Of a DNA stretch of 64,000 nucleotides, positions 1 through 7,354 are shown in pieces; the stretch's first letter is position 1; every line of letters begins with the position of its first letter. Under the pieces are notes generated by a model, which was given only the letters and a program-made list of their open reading frames with translations, made no database searches and was not told where the DNA came from. The position numbers and the translations under genes were made by a program. The DNA is from Thiohalophilus sp046483665 (GTDB lineage Bacteria > Pseudomonadota > Gammaproteobacteria > UBA6429 > Thiohalophilaceae). Location of the stretch: NCBI RefSeq assembly GCF_046483665.1, contig NZ_JAWOCR010000040.1, positions 1-64,000 of the forward strand, given 5' to 3'.

Positions 1-72
1 GTCATGCACATTAACCATAATTATATTATGTCAATGAGCAACCTTTAACCATACTTCAAATTGCAGATAATG

Positions 73-143
73 AGCCGGTGAAGGGAATCGAACCCTCGTC
101 GTCTGGTTGGGAACCAGAAGCTTTACCATTAAGCTACACCGGC
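73..143 (-). tRNA. tRNA-Gly (anticodon CCC)
   Basis: Read on the minus strand the segment folds as a complete cloverleaf. The acceptor stem GCCGGTG pairs with CACCGGC, the D arm contains AATGGTAAA, the anticodon loop is TTCCCAA on a perfect TCTGG/CCAGA stem, and the T arm contains GGTTCGATTCC. The anticodon is CCC, and the discriminator base is U, as is usual for bacterial tRNA-Gly. The terminal CCA is not encoded, so it would be added by the CCA-adding enzyme encoded at 14.3-15.5 kb. A truncated second glycine tRNA lies just upstream on the same strand. Confidence 0.95.
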
Positions 144-277
144 ACTGGGGTTGGGCAAACCTATTCTCTGTATCGGAAGAGTCCTGAGAAAGCGTCCTGT
201 GATTTCTGAGAAGGCATAGTCGGGGTACACCTTGGCTTCCTGAGCAATCCCGTCAAGACCTTACCTCGATCATGACT

Positions 278-314
278 TTGGGAAGCTGATGTTCTACCAT
301 TGAACTACACCCGC
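278..314 (-). pseudogene. 5'-half remnant of a second tRNA-Gly
   Basis: On the minus strand this begins like a normal glycine tRNA: GCGGGTG acceptor arm, TAGTTCAATGGTAGAAC D arm, then ATCAGC TTCCCAA for the 5' anticodon stem and loop. The expected GCTGAT, T arm and CACCCGC 3' acceptor strand do not follow, and the similarity stops right after the anticodon loop. It therefore cannot make a functional tRNA. It lies about 130 bp upstream of the intact tRNA-Gly, so it could be a decayed tandem copy or a scar of integration or deletion using a tRNA gene as the breakpoint. Confidence 0.75.
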
Positions 315-340
315 GGCGCCCAGGATATTCTATCCCGGGC

Positions 341-419
341 AGGTACGAGGTACTAGGGGCTAGGTACGAGGAAAATCTGCCCCGTGCAAATTCCTGGCCC
401 CTGGTCCCTAGTATCTAGA
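341..419. repeat. dispersed inverted repeat, family A (CTAGGGGCTAG type)
   Basis: Two arms, GGTACTAGGGGCTAGGTACG-like on the left and CCTGGCCCCTGGTCCCTAGT-like on the right, are inverted relative to each other around a short AT-richer centre. Related sequences recur at 13619-13652, 16098-16131, 16899-16987 and 58397-58452, always between genes. No coding potential is evident. The rest of the 144-782 gap holds the tRNA remnant, this element, a heptamer tandem array, and no gene that I can support. Confidence 0.7.
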
Positions 420-630
420 CACTCATGGCGAGCAGGGTGAGGTACCAAGTGCCAGGAAAATCCGGGTCCGGGCTTGTTGTTTCCGATTTGTCCTTGTGGG
501 AGCGCTTTACAAGCGCGATGAACAGGGGCAGGGAAGCCGCCGCCACACGCCTTTGCACGAGTCCTTGCTGACTGGTCCCGGGAGCAGGAAGGCTAGATGC
601 CTGAAAATTTTGATGGTGAAATAATTGCCA

Positions 631-686
631 GCACTCAGCACTCAGCACTCAGCACTCAGCACTCAGCACTCAGCACTCAGCACTTA
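631..686. repeat. heptanucleotide tandem array, (GCACTCA)x8
   Basis: Seven perfect copies of GCACTCA are followed by one copy with a single change (GCACTTA). A 7-bp period inside a reading frame would shift frame with each copy change, but no convincing ORF covers it. It sits about 110 bp upstream of thiS and could vary in copy number between strains. Just downstream (about 685-730) is a stretch weakly reminiscent of the 3' half of a TPP riboswitch, which I do not accept as real. Confidence 0.9.
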
Positions 687-794
687 CCCCCTTGATCCTG
701 ACGCAGTAAGCCCGCAACTGGTAATATAGTCATCTCGCAAACGGCCTGCACGGCCGACTCCCTGTTATTACGTGATATTCGGGTGGATGGAAGG

Positions 795-995
795 ATGCAG
801 ATTGTCGTCAATGGCGAAGACAAGCAGATCGAGCCGGGGCTGACCGCGGCGGCACTGGTCGAGCAGATGGGGCTCGGGGGGCGGCGTATCGCCATGGAGG
901 TAAATCGGGAGATTCTGCCGCGCAGCCATTATGCCGAACATACCTTTGCCGACGGCGATCGGGTCGAAATCGTCCACGCCGTGGGCGGGGGTTGA
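795..995 (+). CDS. thiS: sulfur carrier protein ThiS
   Basis: This is a 66-residue ubiquitin-like protein ending in Gly-Gly-Gly, with the C-terminal di-glycine that is adenylated and then thiocarboxylated to carry sulfur for thiazole synthesis. The start MQIVVNGE matches the family start and gives the usual length. An upstream in-frame GTG at 783 would add four residues and has no better ribosome-binding site. It lies directly upstream of thiG, its partner. The genes for ThiF, ThiH/ThiO and ThiE are not in the window, so the pathway is completed elsewhere. Confidence 0.95.
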   Translation: MQIVVNGEDKQIEPGLTAAALVEQMGLGGRRIAMEVNREILPRSHYAEHTFADGDRVEIVHAVGGG

Positions 996-1056
996 TCTGC
1001 CACACGGCCCGACAGGGTATAATCATTTTTTCACCCGCCCGATTTCAGGATGGACC

Positions 1057-1851
1057 ATGAGCAGCAGTAAACAAGATACCCCGTTGACGATTGCCGGCAA
1101 GCAATACCATTCCCGTCTGCTGGTTGGCAGCGGTAAATATAAAGATCTGGAAGAGACCCGTCTGGCCACCGAGGCCTCCGGTGCCGAAATCGTCACAGTC
1201 GCGGTACGTCGCAGCAACATTGGCCAGAATTCGGACGAGCCCAACCTGCTCGAGGCCATCCCGACGGACAAATACACCATCCTGCCCAACACCGCCGGCT
1301 GCTATACCGCCGAGGATGCCGTGCGTACCTGTCGCCTGGCCCGCGAATTGCTGGACGGTCATGACCTGGTCAAGCTGGAAGTACTGGGTGACGAGAAGAC
1401 CCTGTTCCCCGATGTGCTGCAGACCCTCAAAGCAGCCGAAACCCTGATCCAGGACGGCTTCAAGGTGATGGTCTACACCACCGACGATCTGATCATTGCC
1501 AAAGAGCTGGAGGCGATGGGTTGCGTGGCGGTCATGCCGCTGGCGGCGCCGATCGGCTCGGGGCTGGGGATCCGTAATCCCTATAACATCCGCTTCATCA
1601 TCGAGGAGCTGAGTGTCCCGGTGCTGGTGGATGCCGGGGTTGGCACGGCTTCCGATGCGGCGGTGGCCATGGAGCTGGGCTGTGACGGGGTGCTGATGAA
1701 CACCGCCATCGCCGGCGCGCAGGATCCGGTGCTGATGGCCTCGGCCATGAAAAAAGCCATCGAGGCCGGCCGCGAGGCCTACCTGGCCGGGCGTGTACCC
1801 CGCAAGCAATACGCCAGTGCCTCATCGCCGCTGGACGGGACTTTTTTCTAA
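1057..1851 (+). CDS. thiG: thiazole synthase ThiG
   Basis: This 264-residue TIM-barrel enzyme condenses 1-deoxy-D-xylulose 5-phosphate, dehydroglycine and ThiS-thiocarboxylate to thiazole phosphate in the cytoplasm. The substrate imine lysine is visible in VKLEVLGDEKTL (K106). The phosphate-binding GVGTASDAA and the C-terminal GCDGVLMNTAIA are present. The ATG at 1057 follows an AGGA box six bases upstream. The reading frame stays open upstream, but those residues are unlike the family. It is 61 bp downstream of thiS, so probably cotranscribed. Confidence 0.97.
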   Translation: MSSSKQDTPLTIAGKQYHSRLLVGSGKYKDLEETRLATEASGAEIVTVAVRRSNIGQNSDEPNLLEAIPTDKYTILPNTAGCYTAEDAVRTCRLARELLDGHDLVKLEVLGDEKTLFPDVLQTLKAAETLIQDGFKVMVYTTDDLIIAKELEAMGCVAVMPLAAPIGSGLGIRNPYNIRFIIEELSVPVLVDAGVGTASDAAVAMELGCDGVLMNTAIAGAQDPVLMASAMKKAIEAGREAYLAGRVPRKQYASASSPLDGTFF

Positions 1852-1863
1852 AGGCTAATTAAT

Positions 1864-2060
1864 CTCTCGCAGAGGCGCAGAGCCCGCAAAGAAATATCTC
1901 ATTGTATCGGCGCTTTCAACGAAGTAATTGGATTGGAATAGATACGGGCGTTCGCCGATTTTTGTGATTTGGCGCAGAAGTCATATGACAGCATAACTTC
2001 TCACAGAGATTACAGAAAAAGAACTTGAATTCCCTTTGCGGCTCTGCGCCTCTGCGAGAG
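1864..2060. repeat. inverted-repeat-flanked element, family B (CTCTCGCAGAGGCGCAGAG)
   Basis: A 28-bp arm at 1864-1891 (CTCTCGCAGAGGCGCAGAGC...) recurs inverted at 2034-2060 with one base missing, enclosing about 140 bp without a gene. The right arm abuts the 3' end of plsY, so the transcript tails of both thiG and plsY run into it. Relatives lie at 8328-8348, 28380-28453, 28481-28558 and, degraded, 61521-61580. The arrangement resembles a miniature non-autonomous element or a large transcript-end hairpin. Confidence 0.75.
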
Positions 2061-2066
2061 GCAATG

Positions 2067-2663
2067 TCAGCTTTTCCCGATCAGGCTCTCTTCCCCTTTG
2101 ACCAGCCGGGCGATATTGCTGCGATGGCGCCAGAAGGAGAGCACTACCATGGCGACGGTCGCGAGGATCAGTGCCCACTGTTGACCCATAAACAGCCAGA
2201 CAAAGATCGGCGCCAACGCCATGGCCACCAGCGCCGACAGGGAGGAAATTTTCAGTCCCTTGGCAATAAATAGCCAGGTGGCGGCAGTAGCCAGACCGGC
2301 CCAGAGATTAAATCCGAACAGCGCCCCCAGCAATGTCGCCACACCCTTGCCACCCCTGAACTGGAAAAATACCGGGTACAGATGGCCGACGAAGGCCGCG
2401 AAGCCAACCAGCCCCAGCACCAGCGGGTTAACCTGCAGCGTGACAGCCAGCAAGACCGGCAGCAGGCCCTTGAGCATGTCGCCCAGCAGGGTGATGGCAG
2501 CGGCCTTTTTACTGCCCAGACGCAATACATTGGTGGCCCCGGGGTTGCCCGAGCCCGTGCCGCGCGGATCAGGCAGCCCTGCCAGCTTGCAGACGATGAT
2601 CGCCGATGACAGCGAACCGAGCAGATAAGCGCCCGCTATCAGGCTGTAATCAAGAATATCCAT
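2067..2663 (-). CDS. plsY: acyl-phosphate:glycerol-3-phosphate acyltransferase PlsY
   Basis: This 198-residue multi-pass inner-membrane enzyme transfers an acyl group from acyl-phosphate to glycerol 3-phosphate, the first committed step of phospholipid synthesis. Family signatures are present: GSLSSAIIVCKLAGLPDPR, GSGNPGATNVLR, and FRGGKGVATLLG. The ATG at 2663 follows a strong GGGAGGAATT ribosome-binding site; the longer upstream frame starts inside the folB promoter region. It is divergent from folB, about 95 bp apart, so the two promoters share that gap. An earlier, phosphate-independent enzyme (PlsB) could coexist elsewhere. Confidence 0.96.
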   Translation of the reverse strand: MDILDYSLIAGAYLLGSLSSAIIVCKLAGLPDPRGTGSGNPGATNVLRLGSKKAAAITLLGDMLKGLLPVLLAVTLQVNPLVLGLVGFAAFVGHLYPVFFQFRGGKGVATLLGALFGFNLWAGLATAATWLFIAKGLKISSLSALVAMALAPIFVWLFMGQQWALILATVAMVVLSFWRHRSNIARLVKGEESLIGKS

Positions 2664-2758
2664 GCACAATTCCTCCCCATCCGAGGCCGGATTATAGAGG
2701 GATTGGCACAAGCCGTGTATAGTTGGGCGCCAGTTGATGATACGAAGTTATAGTGAGT

Positions 2759-3115
2759 ATGGATATTATTTACCTCAGTGACCTGCGCATCGATACCGTG
2801 ATCGGTATTTATGACTGGGAGCGGCGCATCAAGCAGACCGTGGTGCTGGATCTGGAAATGGGCGCCGATATCCGTCAGGCCGCCGCCAGTGATCACATCG
2901 ACGACACGCTCAATTACAAGGCAGTGGCCAAGCGCATCATCGGCTTTGTGGAAGAGAGTGAATACCAGCTGGTGGAGACTCTGGCGGAAAAAGTCGCTGA
3001 AATCATTCTGACCGAATTCAATGTGCCCTGGGTGCGGGTCCGGCTCAACAAGCAGGGCGCGGTACGCGGTGCGCGCGATGTGGGCGTGATCATCGAGCGC
3101 GGCACGCAGGCCTGA
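2759..3115 (+). CDS. folB: dihydroneopterin aldolase FolB
   Basis: This 118-residue enzyme cleaves 7,8-dihydroneopterin to 6-hydroxymethyl-dihydropterin and glycolaldehyde in folate synthesis. The family start MDIIYLSDLRIDTVIGIYDWER, the LVETLAEKVAE segment and the C-terminal GAVRGARDVGVIIERG match closely. The ATG at 2759 fits the family start better than the GTG at 2753. One base separates its stop from folK, so the two are translationally coupled and give consecutive pathway steps. Confidence 0.96.
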   Translation: MDIIYLSDLRIDTVIGIYDWERRIKQTVVLDLEMGADIRQAAASDHIDDTLNYKAVAKRIIGFVEESEYQLVETLAEKVAEIILTEFNVPWVRVRLNKQGAVRGARDVGVIIERGTQA

Positions 3116-3116
3116 T

Positions 3117-3608
3117 ATGGCACAGATCTATATCAGCATCGGCAGCAATATCGACGCGGAACACAACATTCGCGGCGCGGTCCATGCGCTGGGTGAGCAG
3201 TACGGCGAACTGACCCTCTCCAGCGTCTATGAAAGTGCCTCGGTCGGCTTCGAGGGCGACAACTTTCTCAACCTGGTCGTCGGGTTGAAAACGGATCAGC
3301 CCGTACAACAGGTCCTTGATACATTGCACGATATAGAAAATCACTACGGGCGCAAACGCACCGGCCCGCGTTTTTCATCCAGAACCCTGGATCTGGATCT
3401 GCTGTTGTACGACGATCTGGATTTACAGGATCAGAACATCGACCTCCCGCGTGAGGAGATCACCCACAACGCCTTTGTCCTGCAACCCCTGGCCGAGATC
3501 GCCCCCGATCTTAAACACCCCCAGCAACAGATCAGCATGGCCGAACTGTGGCAACAATTCGACAAGGCCAGCCAGTCACTCTGGGCGATTCCCTTCGAGT
3601 GGAAATGA
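3117..3608 (+). CDS. folK: HPPK pyrophosphokinase FolK
   Basis: At 163 residues this is the usual length for 2-amino-4-hydroxy-6-hydroxymethyldihydropteridine diphosphokinase, which pyrophosphorylates the FolB product using ATP. The N-terminal ISIGSNIDAEHNI, the central GPRFSSRTLDLDLLLYDDL (metal-binding DLDLLL) and the C-terminal FVLQPLAEIAPDL are the family landmarks. It follows folB by one base and is followed by a family C repeat rather than by another folate gene in the same direction; the convergent SDR downstream probably belongs to the same metabolism. Confidence 0.96.
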   Translation: MAQIYISIGSNIDAEHNIRGAVHALGEQYGELTLSSVYESASVGFEGDNFLNLVVGLKTDQPVQQVLDTLHDIENHYGRKRTGPRFSSRTLDLDLLLYDDLDLQDQNIDLPREEITHNAFVLQPLAEIAPDLKHPQQQISMAELWQQFDKASQSLWAIPFEWK

Positions 3609-3615
3609 AGACCTT

Positions 3616-3765
3616 AACCACGAAGACACCAAGACACGAAGCAAATACAAAGAATAATTATTAGTTTTGCAGGTCACGCTGGCGTTAGCCTGCGTAACAT
3701 CCATGCTGAAGAACAATTTTTTGAAAAAGCTTTTGTTTTTCTTCGAGTCTTCGTGCCTTCGTGGT
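3616..3765. repeat. inverted-repeat-flanked element, family C (CCACGAAGACACCAAG)
   Basis: AACCACGAAGACACCAAGAC at the left is mirrored by an inverted CTTCGAGTCTTCGTGCCTTC...GTGGT arm at 3741-3765, about 100 bp apart with an AT-rich centre. It fills the gap between the convergent folK and pteridine-reductase genes and ends nine bases from the latter's stop. Other copies are at 13659-13688 (one arm only) and 48643-48820. It is non-coding. Confidence 0.75.
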
Positions 3766-3773
3766 GAATCATT

Positions 3774-4508
3774 TTATGCGTTCAGCGAACGCCCGCCATC
3801 GACCGCGAGGATCTGGCCGGTCATATAGCCGGCGTCGCGAACCAGATACAAAATCGCTCTGGCGATATCCTCAGGATCGCCACGACGTTTGAGGAAAGTC
3901 CGGGAGATGATCTTTTCCTTGTCGTCGTCTTTCAGGTTTTCCGGCCACAGGATGGCGCCGGGCGCGACGCCGTTGACGCGGATCTCCGGGCCGAGCTCGG
4001 CAGCCAGGGCCTTGGTCATCATACCCAGTGACGCCTTGGCCATACTGTAGATGGGAAAGTTGCGCAGCGGTCGCTCGGCGTGGATGTCGACGATGTTGAC
4101 GATGCAGCCTTGCTGTTCTTTCAGATAAGGCGCCGCCGCCTGGCTCAGAAAAAACGGTGCCTTGACGTTGGACCCCATCAGGTCGTCCCATTGTGCTACA
4201 TCGGCGGATTCGATGGGGGTCGGGTAGAAGGTCGAGGCATTGTTGATCAATACATCCAGTCGCCCCCAGACCTGCGCGGCCTGTTTGGCCAGTTGCCGCA
4301 GCTCGTGGGTGTGATGCAGATCGGCCTGCACCAGTACCACCGAATCGGCGCGTTGGTGTTCCAGTTCCAGTTGCAGTTGTTCCGCGGCCTCGCGCGAGTG
4401 GCGGTAATGCAGCACGATATTCATGCCCTGCTCGTGCAGCAGACGCGCGGTCGTGGCGCCGATCCGGTGGGCCGCGCCGGTAATCAAAACCACCTTGTGC
4501 TCAGACAT
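3774..4508 (-). CDS. pteridine reductase-like short-chain dehydrogenase (FolM/PTR1 type)
   Basis: This 244-residue classical SDR has the nucleotide-binding motif TGAAHRIG (residues 10-17), the TGX3RXG variant typical of pteridine reductases rather than the usual TGX3GXG. The active site is D141, Y154 and K158 (YSMAK), with Asp replacing the common Ser, again as in pteridine reductases. Such enzymes reduce dihydrofolate/dihydrobiopterin or make tetrahydromonapterin using NADPH. The adjacent folB-folK pair supports a pterin substrate. It is divergent from the MidA-like gene, 56 bp away. Exact substrate is inferred, not shown. Confidence 0.85.
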   Translation of the reverse strand: MSEHKVVLITGAAHRIGATTARLLHEQGMNIVLHYRHSREAAEQLQLELEHQRADSVVLVQADLHHTHELRQLAKQAAQVWGRLDVLINNASTFYPTPIESADVAQWDDLMGSNVKAPFFLSQAAAPYLKEQQGCIVNIVDIHAERPLRNFPIYSMAKASLGMMTKALAAELGPEIRVNGVAPGAILWPENLKDDDKEKIISRTFLKRRGDPEDIARAILYLVRDAGYMTGQILAVDGGRSLNA

Positions 4509-4564
4509 GCTGTGTTATCCTTCGGTTTTCGCCACCAGCCGTACACTTTAAACGTAATCAGACG

Positions 4565-5806
4565 ATGAATACAGCGGATCCCCATTCCGGGCGCGGTGCG
4601 CCGCTCGAGCGCTTTCCCCGGCGGTTACGTCAGCGTCAGGCGGATCTGGCCGACTGGCCCCAGCCCGATGCGGTTGCGCAGCAACACAGCCTGCGCCTGA
4701 TCGAGGCGATCCGTGAACAGATCGCGGCCGACGGCGCGATTACCTTCCATGACTACATGCAGGCGGCCCTGTATACACCGGGACTCGGTTACTACGCTGC
4801 CGGCAGCAGCAAGTTCGGCGCCGCCGGCGATTTTGTCACCGCGCCGGAGATTTCGTCTTTGTTTGCTGAATGTCTCGCCGAGGCCCTGTCGCCGGTATTG
4901 AACAGCCGGCCTGACTGGGATCTGCTGGAAGCGGGGGCCGGCAGTGGCATCCTGGCCGCGCAGTTGTTACAGGACTGGCAGGCACAGGATTGTCTGCCGC
5001 GACACTACTATATACTGGAGCTGAGCGGCGATCTGCGCGAGCGCCAGCGACAACAGCTCGAACAACATTGTCCCGAACTGTTGCCCCGGGTGCAGTGGCT
5101 GCAAGGCTGGCCGACGGATTTTAACGGCATCGTGCTGGCCAACGAGTTGCTGGACGCGATGCCCGTGCACCGGGTTCACAAACATGCGGGCCAGTGGTAC
5201 GAGCAGACGGTCGGGTTCGAACAGGATGGTTTTGTTACCGGCGAACAGGCGTTGATCAACGAGGCATTGCAACGCCAGCTGGCGGCGATCGAACAGCCGC
5301 AGCCGCTACCCGATGATTATCTGAGCGAAATCAATCTTGATGCGGGGCGGTGGATCGAGTCGCTCGGTGAACAGATGCAACAGGGCATCGTGTTGTTGCT
5401 CGATTACGGCTATCCGCGCCACGAGTATTACCATCCCCAGCGTCAGCGCGGCACGCTCATGTGTCACTATCGCCATCGTGCCCACGACGATCCCTTTGTC
5501 TATCCGGGATTGCAGGATATCACCGCGCATGTGGATTTTACCCATGTGGCGGACAGCGCCCTGGCCGCCGGATTTGGCGTGGCCGGTTATACTACTCAGG
5601 CCCACTTTCTACTGGATGCCGGCCTGATGCAGCGTCTCGAACAGCACGGCGGTGACGAAGCCGACTATCTGCAACGGGCCGGCGAGGTCAAGCGCCTGAC
5701 CCTGCCGCAGGAAATGGGCGAGATCTTCAAGGTGATGTTGCTCAACAAGGGCAGCGAAGTATTGCCGAAAGGCTTCAGCGGGCGCGATCTGCGTCATCAA
5801 TTATAA
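4565..5806 (+). CDS. MidA/NDUFAF7-family SAM-dependent methyltransferase
   Basis: This 413-residue protein belongs to the family once called DUF185, whose eukaryotic member methylates an arginine of a complex I subunit. Landmarks are YMQAALYTPGLGYYAAG with GDFVTAPEISSLF (about residues 62-98), the SAM-binding LLEAGAGSGILA (about 120) and NELLDAMPVHRV, then LLDYGYPRHEYYHPQRQRGTLMCHYRH. Bacterial targets are unproven. The start is uncertain: the ATG at 4565 has only a weak ribosome-binding site. uppP follows after 12 bp and is probably cotranscribed. Confidence 0.88.
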   Translation: MNTADPHSGRGAPLERFPRRLRQRQADLADWPQPDAVAQQHSLRLIEAIREQIAADGAITFHDYMQAALYTPGLGYYAAGSSKFGAAGDFVTAPEISSLFAECLAEALSPVLNSRPDWDLLEAGAGSGILAAQLLQDWQAQDCLPRHYYILELSGDLRERQRQQLEQHCPELLPRVQWLQGWPTDFNGIVLANELLDAMPVHRVHKHAGQWYEQTVGFEQDGFVTGEQALINEALQRQLAAIEQPQPLPDDYLSEINLDAGRWIESLGEQMQQGIVLLLDYGYPRHEYYHPQRQRGTLMCHYRHRAHDDPFVYPGLQDITAHVDFTHVADSALAAGFGVAGYTTQAHFLLDAGLMQRLEQHGGDEADYLQRAGEVKRLTLPQEMGEIFKVMLLNKGSEVLPKGFSGRDLRHQL

Positions 5807-5818
5807 CGAGAACCACGC

Positions 5819-6613
5819 ATGCTGCTGATTCAGATTATTATTCTGGCGATTATCCAGGGGCTGACCGAGTTTCTGCCTATCTCCAGTTCCGCGCATCTGA
5901 TCCTGGTGCCGCAACTGAGCGACTGGCCCGATCAGGGGCTGGCCTTTGATGTGGCGGTACATGTCGGCACACTTTCTGCTGTAGTCTGGTATTTTCGTTG
6001 CGAGGTGATCACCATGGCGCGTGACTGGGGCAGTTCCTGCGTACAGCGCCAGCAGACGGGCGAGAGCCGCCTGGCCTGGGCGGTGATCCTGGGCAGTATT
6101 CCGGTGGCGGTATTCGGTTTGTTATTGCACGATCTGGTGGATACCACGTTGCGCTCACCGCTAATCATCGCCTGGGCGACCATCGGCTTCGGCTTGCTGT
6201 TGTGGCTGGCCGATGTGATCAGCCGCCAGGTGCGCGACGAACACCGTCTCGGCTGGAAAGATATTGTGGTGATCGGCTTTGCCCAGGCCGTGGCCCTGAT
6301 CCCCGGCACCTCGCGCTCGGGGATCACCATGACCGCCGGCTTGTTGATGGGCCTGACCCGTACCGCGGCGGCGCGGTTCTCTTTTTTGTTGTCCATCCCG
6401 GCCATACTCATGGCCGGGGCCTACAAGACCCTGAAGCTGATCGAGCAGGGCAGCGTGGAATGGTTGCCGCTGTTACTCGGTGCGGTGATCTCGGCACTCA
6501 CCGCCTACCTGTGCATCCACTGGTTTTTGAAGCTGCTGGATCGCATTGGCATGCTGCCCTTTGTTATCTACCGGTTATTGCTGGGCGCCGGTCTGTTATA
6601 CGTCTTTATGTAA
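5819..6613 (+). CDS. uppP: undecaprenyl-diphosphatase UppP (BacA)
   Basis: This 264-residue multi-pass membrane protein dephosphorylates undecaprenyl diphosphate to recycle the cell-wall lipid carrier; its loss or excess alters bacitracin sensitivity. The two inverted-repeat signature regions are intact: QGLTEFLPISSSAHL near residue 15, with the catalytic Glu, and PGTSRSGITMTAGLLMGL near 160, with the essential Ser/Arg. Hydrophobic segments cover most of the remainder. Six bases separate it from cmoA, suggesting one transcript from the MidA-like gene through cmoB. Confidence 0.96.
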   Translation: MLLIQIIILAIIQGLTEFLPISSSAHLILVPQLSDWPDQGLAFDVAVHVGTLSAVVWYFRCEVITMARDWGSSCVQRQQTGESRLAWAVILGSIPVAVFGLLLHDLVDTTLRSPLIIAWATIGFGLLLWLADVISRQVRDEHRLGWKDIVVIGFAQAVALIPGTSRSGITMTAGLLMGLTRTAAARFSFLLSIPAILMAGAYKTLKLIEQGSVEWLPLLLGAVISALTAYLCIHWFLKLLDRIGMLPFVIYRLLLGAGLLYVFM

Positions 6614-6619
6614 ACGATT

Positions 6620-7354
6620 ATGAGCGACAAACCCCGCGATAATATCTACGCCACGCCGCAATCGATGATTGTGGACTTCGCCTTCGATGAGAAGGTGGCC
6701 GGGGTGTTTCCGGATATGATCCGACGTTCGGTGCCCGGCTACGAGACGGTCATTTCTTTGCTTGGCCTGTTGGCGGAACGTTACGCACAACCCGACAGTC
6801 GGATCTATGATTTTGGCAGTTCCCTGGGCGCGGCTACGCTCTCCATGCGTAACCGGGTCGCGTATGACAGTTGCCGGATTATCGCGGTGGACAACTCCAC
6901 GGCCATGACCGAACGTTGCCGGCAGATTCTCGCTCAGGATCGCTCCCCGGTTGAAGTGGATGTGATCTGCGCCGATATTCGCGACATCAAGGTGGAACGG
7001 GCCTCGCTGGTGGTGCTCAATTTTACCCTACAGTTTATTCCGGCCGATGAGCGTCAGGCGCTGCTGGATCATATTTACGCCGGTCTGTTGCCCGGCGGGG
7101 CACTGGTATTGTCGGAAAAACTTGCGTTCGAGAAGAATAGCGAACAGCAGTTTCAGACCGACATGCACCTGGCGTTTAAAAAAGCCAATGGCTACAGTGA
7201 ACTTGAGATCAGCCAGAAGCGCACCGCGCTGGAAAAGGTGCTGATTCCCGACAGCTTCGGCACCCACCACCGGCGTTTGCAACAGGCAGGGTTCGCAGAA
7301 ACGTATCAGTGGTTTCAATGTTTTAACTTTGCTTCCCTGCTGGCCGTCAAATGA
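6620..7354 (+). CDS. cmoA: carboxy-SAM synthase CmoA
   Basis: This 244-residue enzyme converts SAM and prephenate to carboxy-S-adenosylmethionine, the donor used by CmoB. The N-terminal DNIYATPQSMIVDFAFDEKVAGVFPDM, the SAM-binding IYDFGSSLGAATLSMR, and LNFTLQFIPADER are diagnostic. Its stop overlaps the cmoB start in an ATGA, the usual arrangement for the pair that completes 5-oxyacetyl modification of tRNA wobble uridine 34, which widens codon reading. Confidence 0.96.
   Translation: MSDKPRDNIYATPQSMIVDFAFDEKVAGVFPDMIRRSVPGYETVISLLGLLAERYAQPDSRIYDFGSSLGAATLSMRNRVAYDSCRIIAVDNSTAMTERCRQILAQDRSPVEVDVICADIRDIKVERASLVVLNFTLQFIPADERQALLDHIYAGLLPGGALVLSEKLAFEKNSEQQFQTDMHLAFKKANGYSELEISQKRTALEKVLIPDSFGTHHRRLQQAGFAETYQWFQCFNFASLLAVK

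Noticed and set aside
415..648. 77-codon minus-strand ORF in the tRNA-thiS gap.
   Set aside because: It runs through repeat sequence, has low-complexity composition and no recognisable motif or ribosome-binding site.
685..782. Possible TPP riboswitch before thiS (CTTGATCCTGACGCAGTAAG resembles the 3' half of a THI box).
   Set aside because: The 5' half (GGGGTGC...CTGAGA) is absent, replaced by the heptamer array, and the core positions do not pair. At best a remnant.
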